Shown: positions 18,842-26,921, counted from the stretch's first letter. The stretch is DNA of 64,000 nt from Mesorhizobium liriopis (GCF_024053505.1 NZ_JAMXQS010000005.1:186001-250000), one strand, 5' to 3'. Translations and numbers: made by a program. The notes: a model not told the origin generated them from the sequence alone.

Positions 18842-19174
18842 TCAAGGGTCCCACTCGGACCTCAGCTTTTCCACGCGGGAACACGTGTCGTGAACAGCCA
18901 CGGCGATCCTGATAACGTTTGCAAGAATGATAAGGCTGCACGCGCCGAACTGGAGGATGTGGCCGCCGCCGGCCACCCACCAGATACCTACGCCATTTCC
19001 CACGATTGGTGCAGCGGCAAGCAAACCAATTGGCAGCATGCTCAAGTAGGTTTTCCGAAAAATGACAACTGGATCGTCGGCTTCAGCGATCGAGTTGGTG
19101 TAATCGAGCCATCGCGCGAAAAGCGTTCTGTGACGAGCGCCTAGTCGAAATTCAGAGCTTGGCTTGGCTGCCAA
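18842..19174 (-). CDS. Small membrane protein, unknown
   Basis: 110 residues from a TTG at 19174, preceded by AAGGGGAG at eight bases. Two hydrophobic segments are visible (LSMLPIGLLAAAPIVGNGVG and ILQFGACSLIILANVIRIAV), with a charged N-terminus and a short polar tail (RVEKLRSEWDP). No family recognised. It sits alone in the degenerate remnant, so it may be a decayed gene; the ribosome site and membrane topology argue for some coding history. Confidence 0.4.
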   Translation of the reverse strand: MAAKPSSEFRLGARHRTLFARWLDYTNSIAEADDPVVIFRKTYLSMLPIGLLAAAPIVGNGVGIWWVAGGGHILQFGACSLIILANVIRIAVAVHDTCSRVEKLRSEWDP

Positions 19175-19344
19175 CTCAATAGCTCCCCTTCGAACAGATC
19201 AGTCTCTGTTGATAGGCCAAGAGGTCAGCAAGCAGACCGTTAAATCCGCGGGCGCCGGGCCTTGCAAAGAAAGGGCTCCGAAGCAGTAACCCCCAGCGGC
19301 CTCGAAGCCCCTTGTGGCGTGCTCATTTCGGCTCAACCACTTAG

Positions 19345-19869
19345 TCAGCATGCGCCTGGTGATGATGCCCGACAATACGGCCTTAGGTCTGCTCTGCCTC
19401 GCGAGCCACAATGACCAGTTCTTTTACCGGACCTGTCGCCCTGCCCTTCACCCATCATAGCTTGCCGGCTCTGCCTCCACCTTCGCCGGCAGTCCCAGCC
19501 CTTGTCCACCTTCGGCCAAACCGTGAGCGGCACACGCGGGCTTTCGACCACGATAGGCCACCCCCGGAAGTTCAGAACGTTGCAGCCGTAGCGCAGGCGA
19601 ATGTAGTACTACGCCTTGCCCGGCGGCACGGTCTCAGGGATCGTAATCGTGCGGTCATAGACCTCTCGGCCAGGCCGCGTGCCGTTCGTCCGCGTGTAGC
19701 CGTTGACCACATGCTCGAGCCCGTCCTTGTCGACGATCGCGCGGCTGGTGTTGATGATCTCGCAGATGCGCTTGCGGTCGACGGCGAAGCGGATCTCGGT
19801 CTGTCCGCCAACGTCAAGGCGAGGATCGGCATGGAACGCCTCCTCCAAGCCCTCGTTGGCCCGGGCCAA
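19345..19869 (-). pseudogene. Phage-type small protein gene, broken by a stop codon
   Basis: Reading leftward from about 19869 the frame encodes ICEIINTSRAIVDKDG, then RTITIPETVPPGKA, a TAG at 19609-19611, then in the same frame YYIRLRYGCN, WPIVVESPRVPLTVWP. Prophage proteins of this kind typically read VPPG.A.Y...L.Y.CN......PI.V, so the TAG probably replaces a TGG codon. The 5' end also lacks a good start and runs into an upstream stop. Judged a phage relic. Confidence 0.6.
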
Positions 19870-19948
19870 GGATGCATTCGCATACGTTATTGCGGCGTCG
19901 CATCGAGGCTAACAAAATCGCAGCGTTAGAATCAGGGAGGTTACCAAC

Positions 19949-20257
19949 GTGAACTGCTTTGCATTCGACACACCGATCTCGATCTTAGTCGGATTCGGCT
20001 ATCCAAAAGACATCGCGAACGTCCGTCAGGCATTCGAATTCCTGAATGAGTGGAACACGGCCCGCCGAGGCCCGCTGTTCATCAAAGCCTCCAGCGCATG
20101 TTCCAAAGCCATGAATGGCGAGGTCTCGGCCGACGAGGCCCGTTCGGCCTTCATGCTCTTCGCAGACGCATCCGGCATCCTCCGACACAACAATGATCTT
20201 CCGGATGCGGTGGTGATCGATACCGCTGAGCGCGCTGGCAGACAGCTCCGCGCCTGA
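19949..20257 (+). CDS. DUF982 protein (copy 1)
   Basis: 102 residues from a GTG with GGGAGG eight bases upstream. The DUF982 pattern is visible: PISILVGFGYPKDIANVRQAFEFLNEW, a small-residue helix, then DEARSAFMLFADASGIL. DUF982 proteins are short, cytoplasmic, of unknown function and largely confined to Rhizobiales, often in multiple copies. A second copy starts 165 bases downstream. A stem-loop follows at 20267-20293. Confidence 0.75.
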   Translation: MNCFAFDTPISILVGFGYPKDIANVRQAFEFLNEWNTARRGPLFIKASSACSKAMNGEVSADEARSAFMLFADASGILRHNNDLPDAVVIDTAERAGRQLRA

Positions 20258-20266
20258 GAGAGATGT

Positions 20267-20293
20267 GGAGGTGGTTTTCATCAAGCCACCTCC
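20267..20293 (+). terminator. Stem-loop after DUF982 copy 1
   Basis: Perfect 8-bp stem GGAGGTGG/CCACCTCC with an 11-base loop, 9 bases after the stop; no U-run follows. Confidence 0.5.
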
Positions 20294-20421
20294 CCGCATT
20301 GCCGGCTTCGAGACGCTTGACGACCGACGATCCCCTTCACAAATTCTGCGACTGCCGCGGTGAAGCGGCGCCTATCTAACCCGCAGGCCACATGTGAGGC
20401 CCAAGAGCCAAGGAGGTCACT

Positions 20422-20706
20422 ATGTTCGCGAAACCATTCGAAAAGCCCGTCCGCGTTTGGGTGGGACTTGGCTTTCCCAGACAGCTGAACAATGTCATCG
20501 ACGCCTACCAGATGCTGATGGATTGGAACGGCAACAGCCCTGAGCAGAAAGCCGCTATCCGCGCCTGCAAGGCGGCACTGTGCGGGGACGTCGATACGGA
20601 GACCGCACGCGGCGTCTTCGTTGCCTTCGCGAAGAAGAAGGACATCCTGGTCGAGGACGAACTGGTGCCGCCCCAGATCGCTGCGCGCACAGACAGCCAC
20701 GTTTGA
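20422..20706 (+). CDS. DUF982 protein (copy 2)
   Basis: 94 residues with a textbook ribosome site (AAGGAGG, five bases before the ATG). It shares the family frame with copy 1: PVRVWVGLGFPRQLNNVIDAYQMLMDW, then a central helix and TARGVFVAFAKKKDILVED. Function unknown. Tandem DUF982 genes in a remnant beside a tRNA suggest transfer with mobile DNA and local duplication. Confidence 0.8.
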   Translation: MFAKPFEKPVRVWVGLGFPRQLNNVIDAYQMLMDWNGNSPEQKAAIRACKAALCGDVDTETARGVFVAFAKKKDILVEDELVPPQIAARTDSHV

Positions 20707-20716
20707 TCGGGGGATC

Positions 20717-20747
20717 GTTGAGAGGGCGGTGGACGTGCCGCCCTCAA
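20717..20747 (+). terminator. Stem-loop after DUF982 copy 2
   Basis: GTTGAGagGGCGG pairs with CCGCCCTCAAC across a short loop, 10 bases after the stop, with a two-base bulge. No clear U-run. Confidence 0.5.
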
Positions 20748-20834
20748 CTCCCTTGCAGAAGGTTGCGGCCACGGACAACTACTCCGCCGCCTGCACGGTA
20801 GGAGCTGCAGCATACCACTCTTCGCTGCCAGAGA

Positions 20835-21185
20835 ATGGGTCGCGGAACTCGCCCTCGCCAGCGGATCGGGCGTTTTGTTTGGCAGGCGACCCAAGAGTCG
20901 TCTGCTTTTCAAGAATTGGGAAAGGCCTGTGAGGACCAGAACCTTTTCACCGACCCAACAGAGCCTCGCGCGCACAAAATTGGCGTCGAAACGGGCTATT
21001 TCGCCGCCAGCGAGTTGATGAACGACACCTGCGAGCGGTTGGTTGATATCTCGAACCGCATTCGCAGCCTCACGCCCACGACGCTGACAGGCCTCGCTAT
21101 CTGGGCACGGGCTGCGCTGTTTGAGAGCTACGATTACGAACCGCGCGACGTGTCCTTCACCGAGAGCGACTGGCGAGAGCGCTAG
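20835..21185 (+). CDS. Hypothetical protein of rhizobial prophage type (copy A)
   Basis: 116 residues. The second half (ERLVDISNRIRSLTPTTLTGLAIWARAALFES) matches the pattern of the neighbouring protein at 21348 (ALELPPTTLEGLAAYAVAV), a small helical family common in rhizobial prophage-like regions. The first about 25 residues (basic, GRGTRPRQR) look out of family and no good ribosome site precedes the ATG, so the 5' end may be truncated or the start lies elsewhere. Function unknown. Confidence 0.45.
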   Translation: MGRGTRPRQRIGRFVWQATQESSAFQELGKACEDQNLFTDPTEPRAHKIGVETGYFAASELMNDTCERLVDISNRIRSLTPTTLTGLAIWARAALFESYDYEPRDVSFTESDWRER

Positions 21186-21347
21186 ATACACTACCTTGTT
21201 GCACAGAGTGAGCGCATGGCGGGCGAGAGCCGAGCCAGCGCCTAGCGCTTCCCCAGCGCAAGACGTGCCAGCGTCCTAGCGCGACCCCTCCCGCCAAGTG
21301 TGCCGCGTATTGGCGGGAGGGCACCTTTCACCATCGGAGATATGCAG

Positions 21348-21857
21348 ATGCCGAACACTCACGTTCCGGCAAGCGCCAGCGGCTTGCCTATTCCCAGCCT
21401 TCATGAGCTTTCGGGGCACCCTGACGCCAAGCTTATCGCCATCGGTCAGAAGATGGCCGCGCTCTACCCTCAGTTTGTTGAGGTTGACCGAGCCCGCCTC
21501 GCGACGTGGACGGCGTGGGATGACGCCAGCACCAAGGCGGGGAAGCGCCGCGACATGTGGGCAACCGACCAGGGCTATTCCCTTCCTGAATATGCTGCTT
21601 ACGACCAAGCCTTTGAGCTGGCGGGCTTGCTGCAAGTGCAACTGAACACATTGGGCCAACGCGCCCTAGAACTGCCGCCGACCACGTTGGAAGGGCTCGC
21701 GGCTTATGCAGTAGCTGTTCGGCATATGGGCATAGATAAGGGCGAACACGCGAAAGATTACCCCGACCTCGATTTCCAAGCTGTCCGCATCGCTGATTTC
21801 ACCCGCATCGTTCGGGAAGTTGTGCGCGCCACAACTGGTAAGGAGTGGGGCCTTTGA
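21348..21857 (+). CDS. Hypothetical protein of rhizobial prophage type (copy B)
   Basis: 169 residues, mainly helical. GGAG eight bases ahead favours the ATG at 21348 over an in-frame start at 21300. It carries DAKLIAIGQKM near the start and PPTTLEGLAAYA late, the same framework as the protein at 20835. The following broken gene starts at a TTG overlapping its stop. No catalytic motif is seen. Confidence 0.65.
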   Translation: MPNTHVPASASGLPIPSLHELSGHPDAKLIAIGQKMAALYPQFVEVDRARLATWTAWDDASTKAGKRRDMWATDQGYSLPEYAAYDQAFELAGLLQVQLNTLGQRALELPPTTLEGLAAYAVAVRHMGIDKGEHAKDYPDLDFQAVRIADFTRIVREVVRATTGKEWGL

Positions 21858-22251
21858 GAAACCCCCGCACTTCAAACACCGCGAAGGCTAAGCGCTCACG
21901 CGCTCCGCGCCCGCACCCATCGGACGAGCGGACGTTCATCGTGAACCCACGAAGGGCGGCGGCGGCATCGAATGGTGGTCAACGGATATAACCGGCGATT
22001 ACGCCTTGGACTGCCGCAAGGGCGAGGAGTTGGCGTCTCAATACCTGGCCTACCTCGCCAAGCATCCAACCAACGGCAACGTGGTGACGCTGGGCTGGAT
22101 TGTTCGCGAAATGGCCGACCGCTTCAAAGCGGGCGAGCCTTGGACCCGCGCCATTGTCGGTTTCTTGGGGCGGCTGGCTGAGCCGGCTATTCTTGGCGCG
22201 GTTATCGAGCAGCAAGTGCGGCCAAGGAATACATCGGAGGCGGCGGCATGA
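21854..22251 (+). pseudogene. Hypothetical phage-type gene with a one-base frameshift
   Basis: A TTG at 21854 with AAGGAG eight bases ahead opens a frame reading RAPRPHPSDERTFIVNP that should stop near 21992. From 21949 the next frame continues as TKGGGGIEWWSTDITGDYAL, then DCRKGEELASQYL, to a stop at 22251 that overlaps the next ATG. Joining them needs one extra base near 21947-21949. Either a real frameshift or a sequencing error; the gene order and overlaps suggest it was once intact. Confidence 0.5.
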
Positions 22252-22433
22252 TTTCGCCTTACGCCAACGAACAGCGCGCCTACCGTGCAGCCATAGAGAA
22301 CGAGGTTGAGCGGCTGATTGCCATTCTCGACCGCCTCCATGCCGACCCAGACCTAGAGCCCAACGGGTACGAGTGGGACGAGGGCGATATGCCTGAGAAC
22401 TGCGATTGGGTTCCGTTCGGGGCAGTCGCATAA
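22248..22433 (+). CDS. Small acidic hypothetical protein
   Basis: 61 residues; a GGAGG lies shortly ahead of the ATG. An N-terminal helix (AAIENEVERLIAILDRL) is followed by an acidic, Trp-containing tail (ADPDLEPNGYEWDEGDMPENCDW). Proteins of this shape are frequent in rhizobial prophage regions. It overlaps the upstream gene by four bases and is followed by a strong hairpin. Confidence 0.6.
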   Translation: MISPYANEQRAYRAAIENEVERLIAILDRLHADPDLEPNGYEWDEGDMPENCDWVPFGAVA

Positions 22434-22435
22434 AG

Positions 22436-22469
22436 CGGCCCGGCACATCGGGCAGATGGTGCCGGGCCG
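22436..22469 (+). terminator. Terminator-like hairpin at the end of the remnant
   Basis: Perfect 11-bp stem CGGCCCGGCAC/GTGCCGGGCCG with a 12-base loop, two bases after the stop of the acidic protein gene. No U-run. Confidence 0.55.
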
Positions 22470-22799
22470 ACTGGGGCGACGGACCCCCGAACATCGCCCC
22501 TGTCCTTTCCATCTCAATTGAGTGCTCAGCGACCGGCACCGCTCCGTGGGGGGTAGAGTCTCAATGGGCGCCGGAGCGCTGAGCTGCTTGGGGAGGGGGA
22601 CCTTGGCCAAGCTCTCGGATGCTTTCCCCAGATTTATAAGCGCGCACTTACATTTGTCAGGCGAAACGAAGATTTCTTCGCGCCACGGGAGAGCCAGATA
22701 CAGAGAAGCCTAGCGTCTGCTCGATTGTGCGTAGAAGTGTGCAACTGAAGCCGGCCCACTCCCAAGAATGCGGCGTTTGCGCCTGTTGCATCTTGGAAA
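22470..22799. other. Non-coding stretch with inverted repeats beside tRNA-Ser
   Basis: 330 bases without a gene. It holds the palindrome CTCAATTGAG (22513-22522) and 8-bp arms GCTCAGCG/CGCTGAGC (22524-22531 with 22577-22584). This is the right edge of the remnant, next to the 3' end of the tRNA gene where an attachment site would lie; no second copy of the tRNA end was found. Confidence 0.4.
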
Positions 22800-22889
22800 T
22801 GGCGGAGAGGGAGGGATTCGAACCCCCGATACCCTTGCGAGTATGCCGCATTTCGAGTGCGGTGCTTTCAACCACTCAGCCACCTCTCC
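22800..22889 (-). tRNA. tRNA-Ser(CGA)
   Basis: 90 bases on the minus strand. Acceptor arms GGAGAGG (22889-22883) and CCTCTCC pair, the T-loop reads GGTTCGAATCC, and the anticodon loop CTCGAAA gives anticodon CGA (22855-22853). A long variable arm (TACTCGCAAGGGTA) is typical of serine tRNAs. The CCA end is encoded. Its 3' end faces the degenerate remnant to the left, the side on which integrases usually insert. Confidence 0.95.
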
Positions 22890-23205
22890 AAGCCTTGGTA
22901 ACGTTCGCGAAACCGGGAAGACGCGGTGGTTGAGGTCGCGCTTGGTGGCCAGCTTGCGGGCGAACGTCCTTGGACGCGCGCTTCTGTAGCCTCAACTCGG
23001 CTGCGCCGTCAACATGCGTTGGCACATCTTCTGCCATTCGCATCGATACACGGATCGGTGGAGGCGGCAGCTTATCCGACGGCCAAGGGCTCGGCTCGAG
23101 AAGCCCTCACCTTGCCGTCGGATCTGGCACCTTCCGCGCTCGGCTTCATCGATCCACTCTACGCCTTGCGCGAATGCCTGGGGATAAAGCCAGCCCCCCG
23201 CGAAC
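22890..23205. other. Non-coding stretch with an imperfect long hairpin
   Basis: 316 bases without a credible gene. ATCCGACGGCCAAGG (23074-23088) pairs with CCTTGCCGTCGGAT (23110-23123), a 14-bp stem with one bulge and a 21-base loop. It may act as a terminator for the DUF218 gene that ends at 23206 on the minus strand. Confidence 0.45.
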
Positions 23206-24261
23206 TCACTGCTGAAGGCCGGGATAGGCCCACATGCCAGAGACGCGCATGAGGTCGCGATAGACCACCAGGCGCTCGTCGGGCGTTACCTTCGCCGCCT
23301 CTCCGAGGGTCGGTGCGTCCAATGCTACCACAGACAAGACGGGTGCGGCGATGCCGGCCTGATCGAGGGCTTCCTCGAGCACGGCGCGGGCCCGGCGCAT
23401 GTGACTGGAACTGGTGATGAGGATCACGGTGTCGGCCGTGTGGCGGCGCAGGAGATTTGCGACATTGAGCACATTGCCGACCGTGTCCTTGGACTTGTCC
23501 TCGATCATGATGCGGTCACGGTCCACACCGCGCTCCACCAGCCATTTCATCATCACGTCGCCCTCGGTCACACCCACCTGCGGCTGGCCGCCCGTCACCA
23601 TCACGCGGGCCTCTGGGTTGGCCTGGGCTGCTTTAAGGCCCAGGTCGAGGCGGTCGAGAAGCGGCTTTTCGGCGGTCCCGTCCTTCGCCAGCGCATAGCC
23701 GAGCACAACGATCGTGGTTTTGCCGGGAACGACCGGAACATCGATGTTGTGCTTCTCCGCCATGATCTGCTCGACGCGCACGAAGCGACGCCGGTAGGTC
23801 TCGGCGCGGCTCGCGTCGAGGCCGGCAAGCGACTGGTGGGAGAGTGACGCCAGCGTCTCGTCCTCGCCGACGCGCGCCAAAGCTTCGAGCCAGGCCTGGG
23901 CCTCGAAGGAATTAGGATTCTTGGCGAGGATCGCGCGATAGGTTTGCGCTGCCTCGTCGGTTTTCTTCTGCAGGATTTGGGAAGATGCCACGGCAAACAG
24001 GAAATCCAACCGCTCGGGCGCGAGCTTGGCGGCCTCCCGGAACGACTGCTCCACCACATCATAGCGGCCGTGAAGCGTGATGCCCTTGAAGACCTCGGCT
24101 TCCGCTTTCTTCACGTCGCCGCCGGTCCAGTAATATTGCATGCCGGTGTCGACCAGCGTCTTGATGCGCGCGGCATCGGCGGGATCGAAGGCCAAGGCGG
24201 GGGAAAGGGTGGAGGCCGAGATCAACGTCGCGGAAAGGGCGACAAGCAGCTTGCGGATCAT
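23206..24261 (-). CDS. DUF218 (YdcF/ElyC-like) protein with helical N-terminal repeats
   Basis: 351 residues. Signal peptide is about 1-24. Residues about 55-150 form TPR-like helix pairs (AAKLAPERLDFLFAVASSQIL, AAQTYRAILAKNPNSFEAQAWLEAL). The DUF218 domain follows from about 180: VVLGYAL, LLDRLDLGL, VMVTGGQPQ, TEGDVMMKWLVERGV, IEDKSKDT and TSSSHMRRA. E. coli relatives influence envelope carbon-lipid metabolism; the biochemical activity is not settled. AGGAGG precedes the ATG. The TPR plus DUF218 layout in one exported protein is less common than membrane-anchored DUF218. Confidence 0.85.
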   Translation of the reverse strand: MIRKLLVALSATLISASTLSPALAFDPADAARIKTLVDTGMQYYWTGGDVKKAEAEVFKGITLHGRYDVVEQSFREAAKLAPERLDFLFAVASSQILQKKTDEAAQTYRAILAKNPNSFEAQAWLEALARVGEDETLASLSHQSLAGLDASRAETYRRRFVRVEQIMAEKHNIDVPVVPGKTTIVVLGYALAKDGTAEKPLLDRLDLGLKAAQANPEARVMVTGGQPQVGVTEGDVMMKWLVERGVDRDRIMIEDKSKDTVGNVLNVANLLRRHTADTVILITSSSHMRRARAVLEEALDQAGIAAPVLSVVALDAPTLGEAAKVTPDERLVVYRDLMRVSGMWAYPGLQQ

Positions 24262-24533
24262 GGTGTCCTCCTGGCGGGTTGGGGGTCTGGGCCGAGCCCT
24301 GTCAGATCAAAGCGGAGCCGGCCTGTCCACCCATGGTGACGGGAAAGCCAACCCGGATAGTCCGGCCCAAGGTGAGCGGACGGCTCAAAAACTATCCTGC
24401 ACCGCGACGCGGCGAATGGTTCGGCGGTGACCGAAGCCTCGGTTCAGCAAGAGCGTGACGCGAGCCGACTTCGTTCAGTCCCCCTTCAGGTTCGCGCGCC
24501 CTATATCAGGGCAATGACCTCTGGAGGCATCTC

Positions 24534-25001
24534 ATGAAACGCGGCCTTATCGCACTCATGGCAGGCTTGATGCTGCCCGCCTTACCCGCTCTTTCCGCCG
24601 AGCCCTGCGTGAAGCGGCAGTTGCGCGACGGCGGCTCCGTCTGTCAGGACAGGCCGCTCAGCACGTATCGCAACAGGGAAGAGCGGCGCGACGACCGGGA
24701 TCGCGACCGCGACCGCCAGAACGAGCGCGACAGGGATCGTGACCGTCAGGAGCGGCGTGAACGCGAAGCGCGGCGCGACCGCGAAGAGCAACGCGACAGG
24801 CAGGAGCGTCGCGAAGCACAGCGGAGGGAAGAGCGCCGGCAGGAAGAGCGGCGTATCGAGCAGGCCCGTCGGGACCAGGAGCAGTATGAGCAGCGCCAGC
24901 GCGAAAGACGCTACGAGCGCAGCGATGACGACTACGACTATGACCGACGCGATCACCGTCGCGACTGGGACGACGATGGCTATTATGACGACGACTACTG
25001 A
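24534..25001 (+). CDS. Exported Arg/Asp/Glu-rich low-complexity protein
   Basis: 155 residues with a good signal peptide (about 1-21, cut after LSA) and a GGAGG at suitable spacing. Two cysteines (in EPCVKRQL and GSVCQDR) precede residues about 46-130, composed almost only of R, D, E and Q in RDRDRDRQ/ERRE-type runs. The end is Tyr/Asp-rich (YDYDRRDHRR, DDDGYYDDDY). Zwitterionic regions of this kind are expected to be unstructured or long single helices. Function unknown; possible envelope or nucleic-acid/polyanion binding. Confidence 0.7.
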   Translation: MKRGLIALMAGLMLPALPALSAEPCVKRQLRDGGSVCQDRPLSTYRNREERRDDRDRDRDRQNERDRDRDRQERREREARRDREEQRDRQERREAQRREERRQEERRIEQARRDQEQYEQRQRERRYERSDDDYDYDRRDHRRDWDDDGYYDDDY

Positions 25002-25055
25002 GACTGGAGTAGTCCCGCATGAGCGCGTGGACCGGCACGGCTCTCCGGCAGACGG

Positions 25056-25952
25056 TCAATCATAGACCCGCAGGAATTCCGACACGGCTCCGAGACACGC
25101 ATCCTTTTCCTCGACATGAGGCATGTGCGAGGAATTCTCGAAGACGATCGCGCGGATGTCGGGCACTTTTTCCCGATAGGGCCGCACCACTTCGGGCGTG
25201 GCCTCGTCATGGCGACCGGAGATCAGCAGCGTCGGCGCCTCGATCAGATGAAGGCGATCCTCGATCGTCCAGTCTCTCATCGTGCCGATGACATGGAATT
25301 CGGTCGGGCCGTTCATGTTGCGATAAACGGTGCTGTCCTCGTCCATGATCGCGAAGGTGCGTGCGACCTCCGCCGGCCAGGGCGTCAGGCGGCAGACATG
25401 GCGGTCGTAGAAGACGCGGGAGGCCGCGATGTATTCGGGATCGCTGAGCGTGCCGGCTTCCTCGTGACGAAGCAGAATGGCCTGGATTTCTGCAGGAAGG
25501 TCGCGGCGCAGGCGGTTGGCCTCGCTGACCCAGGTGTGCATGTTGGCGGGCGAGTTGGCGATTACCAGCGCTTTGAGACCTTTTGGCCGGAGCACGGCAT
25601 GTTCGGCGCCCAGCATGCCGCCCCAGGACTGGCCGAGAAACGCGTAGCGGTCCTGGATGGCGAGATGGGAAAGCACCGCGTCGAGCTCTTCCAGAAAGAG
25701 CGCCACCGTCCAGAAGTCGGGGCCCTTTTCGGGCAGGCGCGTCGAGTTGCCGTTGCCAAGCTGGTCGTAGTGGATCACCGCGCGACCATCGAGGGCTGCG
25801 ATATCCTTGAAGCTGTCGACATAGTCATGCGTGCAGCCGGGACCGCCATGGGCGACGACCATCGGCAACTTGCCCGACTCGAGCGAACCGGTGATGCGAT
25901 ACCAGGTCCGGTAATCGCGAAACGGTAGAAAGCCTTCCTGCGGCGGCGTCAT
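25056..25952 (-). CDS. Proline-iminopeptidase-like alpha/beta hydrolase (pip1)
   Basis: 298 residues of the PIP/L-proline-amide-hydrolase branch. The oxyanion motif HGGPG (35-39), nucleophile GQSWGG (S109), acid in SGRHDE and His in NSSHMPH are all present, with a helical lid ([23 protein letters not shown]). Such enzymes release N-terminal proline or hydrolyse amino-acid amides and plant-derived amide compounds. It lies 68 bases behind the LuxR gene on the same strand, with its own copy of the 16-bp dyad (26011-26026) upstream. It shares YxxRHVCRL..WP with the second hydrolase at 26922, so they are paralogues. Confidence 0.88.
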   Translation of the reverse strand: MTPPQEGFLPFRDYRTWYRITGSLESGKLPMVVAHGGPGCTHDYVDSFKDIAALDGRAVIHYDQLGNGNSTRLPEKGPDFWTVALFLEELDAVLSHLAIQDRYAFLGQSWGGMLGAEHAVLRPKGLKALVIANSPANMHTWVSEANRLRRDLPAEIQAILLRHEEAGTLSDPEYIAASRVFYDRHVCRLTPWPAEVARTFAIMDEDSTVYRNMNGPTEFHVIGTMRDWTIEDRLHLIEAPTLLISGRHDEATPEVVRPYREKVPDIRAIVFENSSHMPHVEEKDACLGAVSEFLRVYD

Positions 25953-26010
25953 CGATCGAAATCCCCTCTTGTTTCGGGAAAGCCTAGCGAAGAGGCAGCG
26001 GAGGCGGCAG

Positions 26011-26026
26011 CTATCAGAACTTATAG
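26011..26026. promoter_or_regulatory. lux/pip-box-like dyad upstream of pip1
   Basis: CTATCAGAACTTATAG, an imperfect dyad (CTATNAGNNCTNATAG), overlapping the luxR stop codon and centred about 66 bases before the pip1 start. It matches the site at 26827-26842 in 13 of 16 positions. A weak minus-strand -10 (TAGGCT, 25986-25981) would place the site near -42. Confidence 0.65.
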
Positions 26027-26794
26027 GGGATCGGCTTCAAGCAACCCGTATCGGGCGGCGCGCACCACGGCTTGGGTGCGGTTGCGCGCGCCGAGCTTCT
26101 TCATGGCGCTGTTGAGATGCATCACGACAGTGGGCACCGAGCGCTCGATCAGGCGCGAAATTTCCTTGGCGGACAGTCCGTGCGCCGAATGGCGCAAACA
26201 TTCGCGCTCGCGCTCGGTCAGCTTGAGCGCCGCCACACCTTTCAGCCGCGCATCGATCAGCGCCCAGGCATGCTCGTGGAAGACATGCGCGAGAAGCCCG
26301 AAATCCGCGACATTGCGCAGGGCCGCACGCGCGAAGTCGCGCGGACGGCCGAAGCGAACGCCGGTCACCGTCGCATAGCCGCCATGGGGCAGATGGATCG
26401 GCACGGTCACGCCCATCGACATGTCGCGCTCGCGCAAATAGCGCGCAACGGGCTCGGTGCGGTCATCGAGCAACGTGCCGATGGCCGTGTCGGCGCTCGG
26501 GTCGTAGTCCCAGAAGAAGGGGGCAGAGGAGCGGGTCGCCACGATCTGCACCGGGTCACAGCGGAAATAGCCGCGCTCACACCAGTATTCATGCATGTCC
26601 TCGGGCACGTTCCGCAACTTCAGGAGCGAAGGGATGACGACCTCGCCTTGCGGGTCGGCGCGCACCGGCGTGTAGTCGTAGATCAGTGCCTCGAAGCCGA
26701 TCGTCCGCATCGCGTCATGCGCATGGTCGATCGTCGCGTCGAGCGTCGTGTCACCGGCGAACTGCCGGCGAAAATGGTCGAAATCGTCCAGCAT
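26021..26794 (-). CDS. LuxR-family solo regulator with plant-responsive type ligand domain
   Basis: 257 residues: autoinducer-binding domain (about 1-175) and GerE-type helix-turn-helix (about 190-250, [25 protein letters not shown]). In TraR numbering the ligand pocket has Met at W57 (M67 here) and Trp at Y61 (W71), while D70 (D80), P71 (P81), W85 (W95) and a later Gly (SMGVTVP) are kept. W57M and Y61W are the known signature of OryR/XccR/PsoR/PipR-type solos that answer plant compounds rather than acyl-homoserine lactones. No luxI is in the window, and it is flanked by two PIP-like hydrolase genes, as in those systems. Confidence 0.9.
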   Translation of the reverse strand: MLDDFDHFRRQFAGDTTLDATIDHAHDAMRTIGFEALIYDYTPVRADPQGEVVIPSLLKLRNVPEDMHEYWCERGYFRCDPVQIVATRSSAPFFWDYDPSADTAIGTLLDDRTEPVARYLRERDMSMGVTVPIHLPHGGYATVTGVRFGRPRDFARAALRNVADFGLLAHVFHEHAWALIDARLKGVAALKLTERERECLRHSAHGLSAKEISRLIERSVPTVVMHLNSAMKKLGARNRTQAVVRAARYGLLEADPL

Positions 26795-26826
26795 TCACAC
26801 GTCAGGCCAGAAGAGTCGGGCGCACC

Positions 26827-26842
26827 CTATCACTTCTTATAG
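26827..26842. promoter_or_regulatory. lux/pip-box-like dyad between luxR and pip2
   Basis: CTATCACTTCTTATAG, dyad ends CTAT...ATAG, 32 bases ahead of the luxR start (minus) and 79 ahead of the pip2 start (plus). A TCTAAC hexamer at 26864-26869 predicts a rightward start near 26876, putting the site centre about 42 bases upstream, the classic LuxR activation position. Confidence 0.65.
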
Positions 26843-26921
26843 CTGGATTGGACAGCCTCATCGTCTAACAATTCGCTGAACCGGCGAGGGGCCGGCGAAA
26901 CCTTTGCGGAGACAAAGGACC

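Noticed and set aside
20772-20945. Short minus-strand frame reading EFRDPFSGSEEWYAAAPTVQAAE
   Set aside because: Looks protein-like but has no start codon after an upstream stop and overlaps the plus-strand gene; at most a gene-end fossil.
18437-22799. Second copy of the tRNA-Ser 3' end as an attachment site
   Set aside because: The sequence GGTTCGAATCCCTCC or a close variant was not found to the left of the tRNA gene.
24582-24956. Hydrophobic minus-strand frame opposite the Arg/Asp-rich protein
   Set aside because: It is the direct complement of the R/D-rich repeats (giving V/A/L/I runs); no ribosome site, whereas the plus frame has one and a signal peptide.
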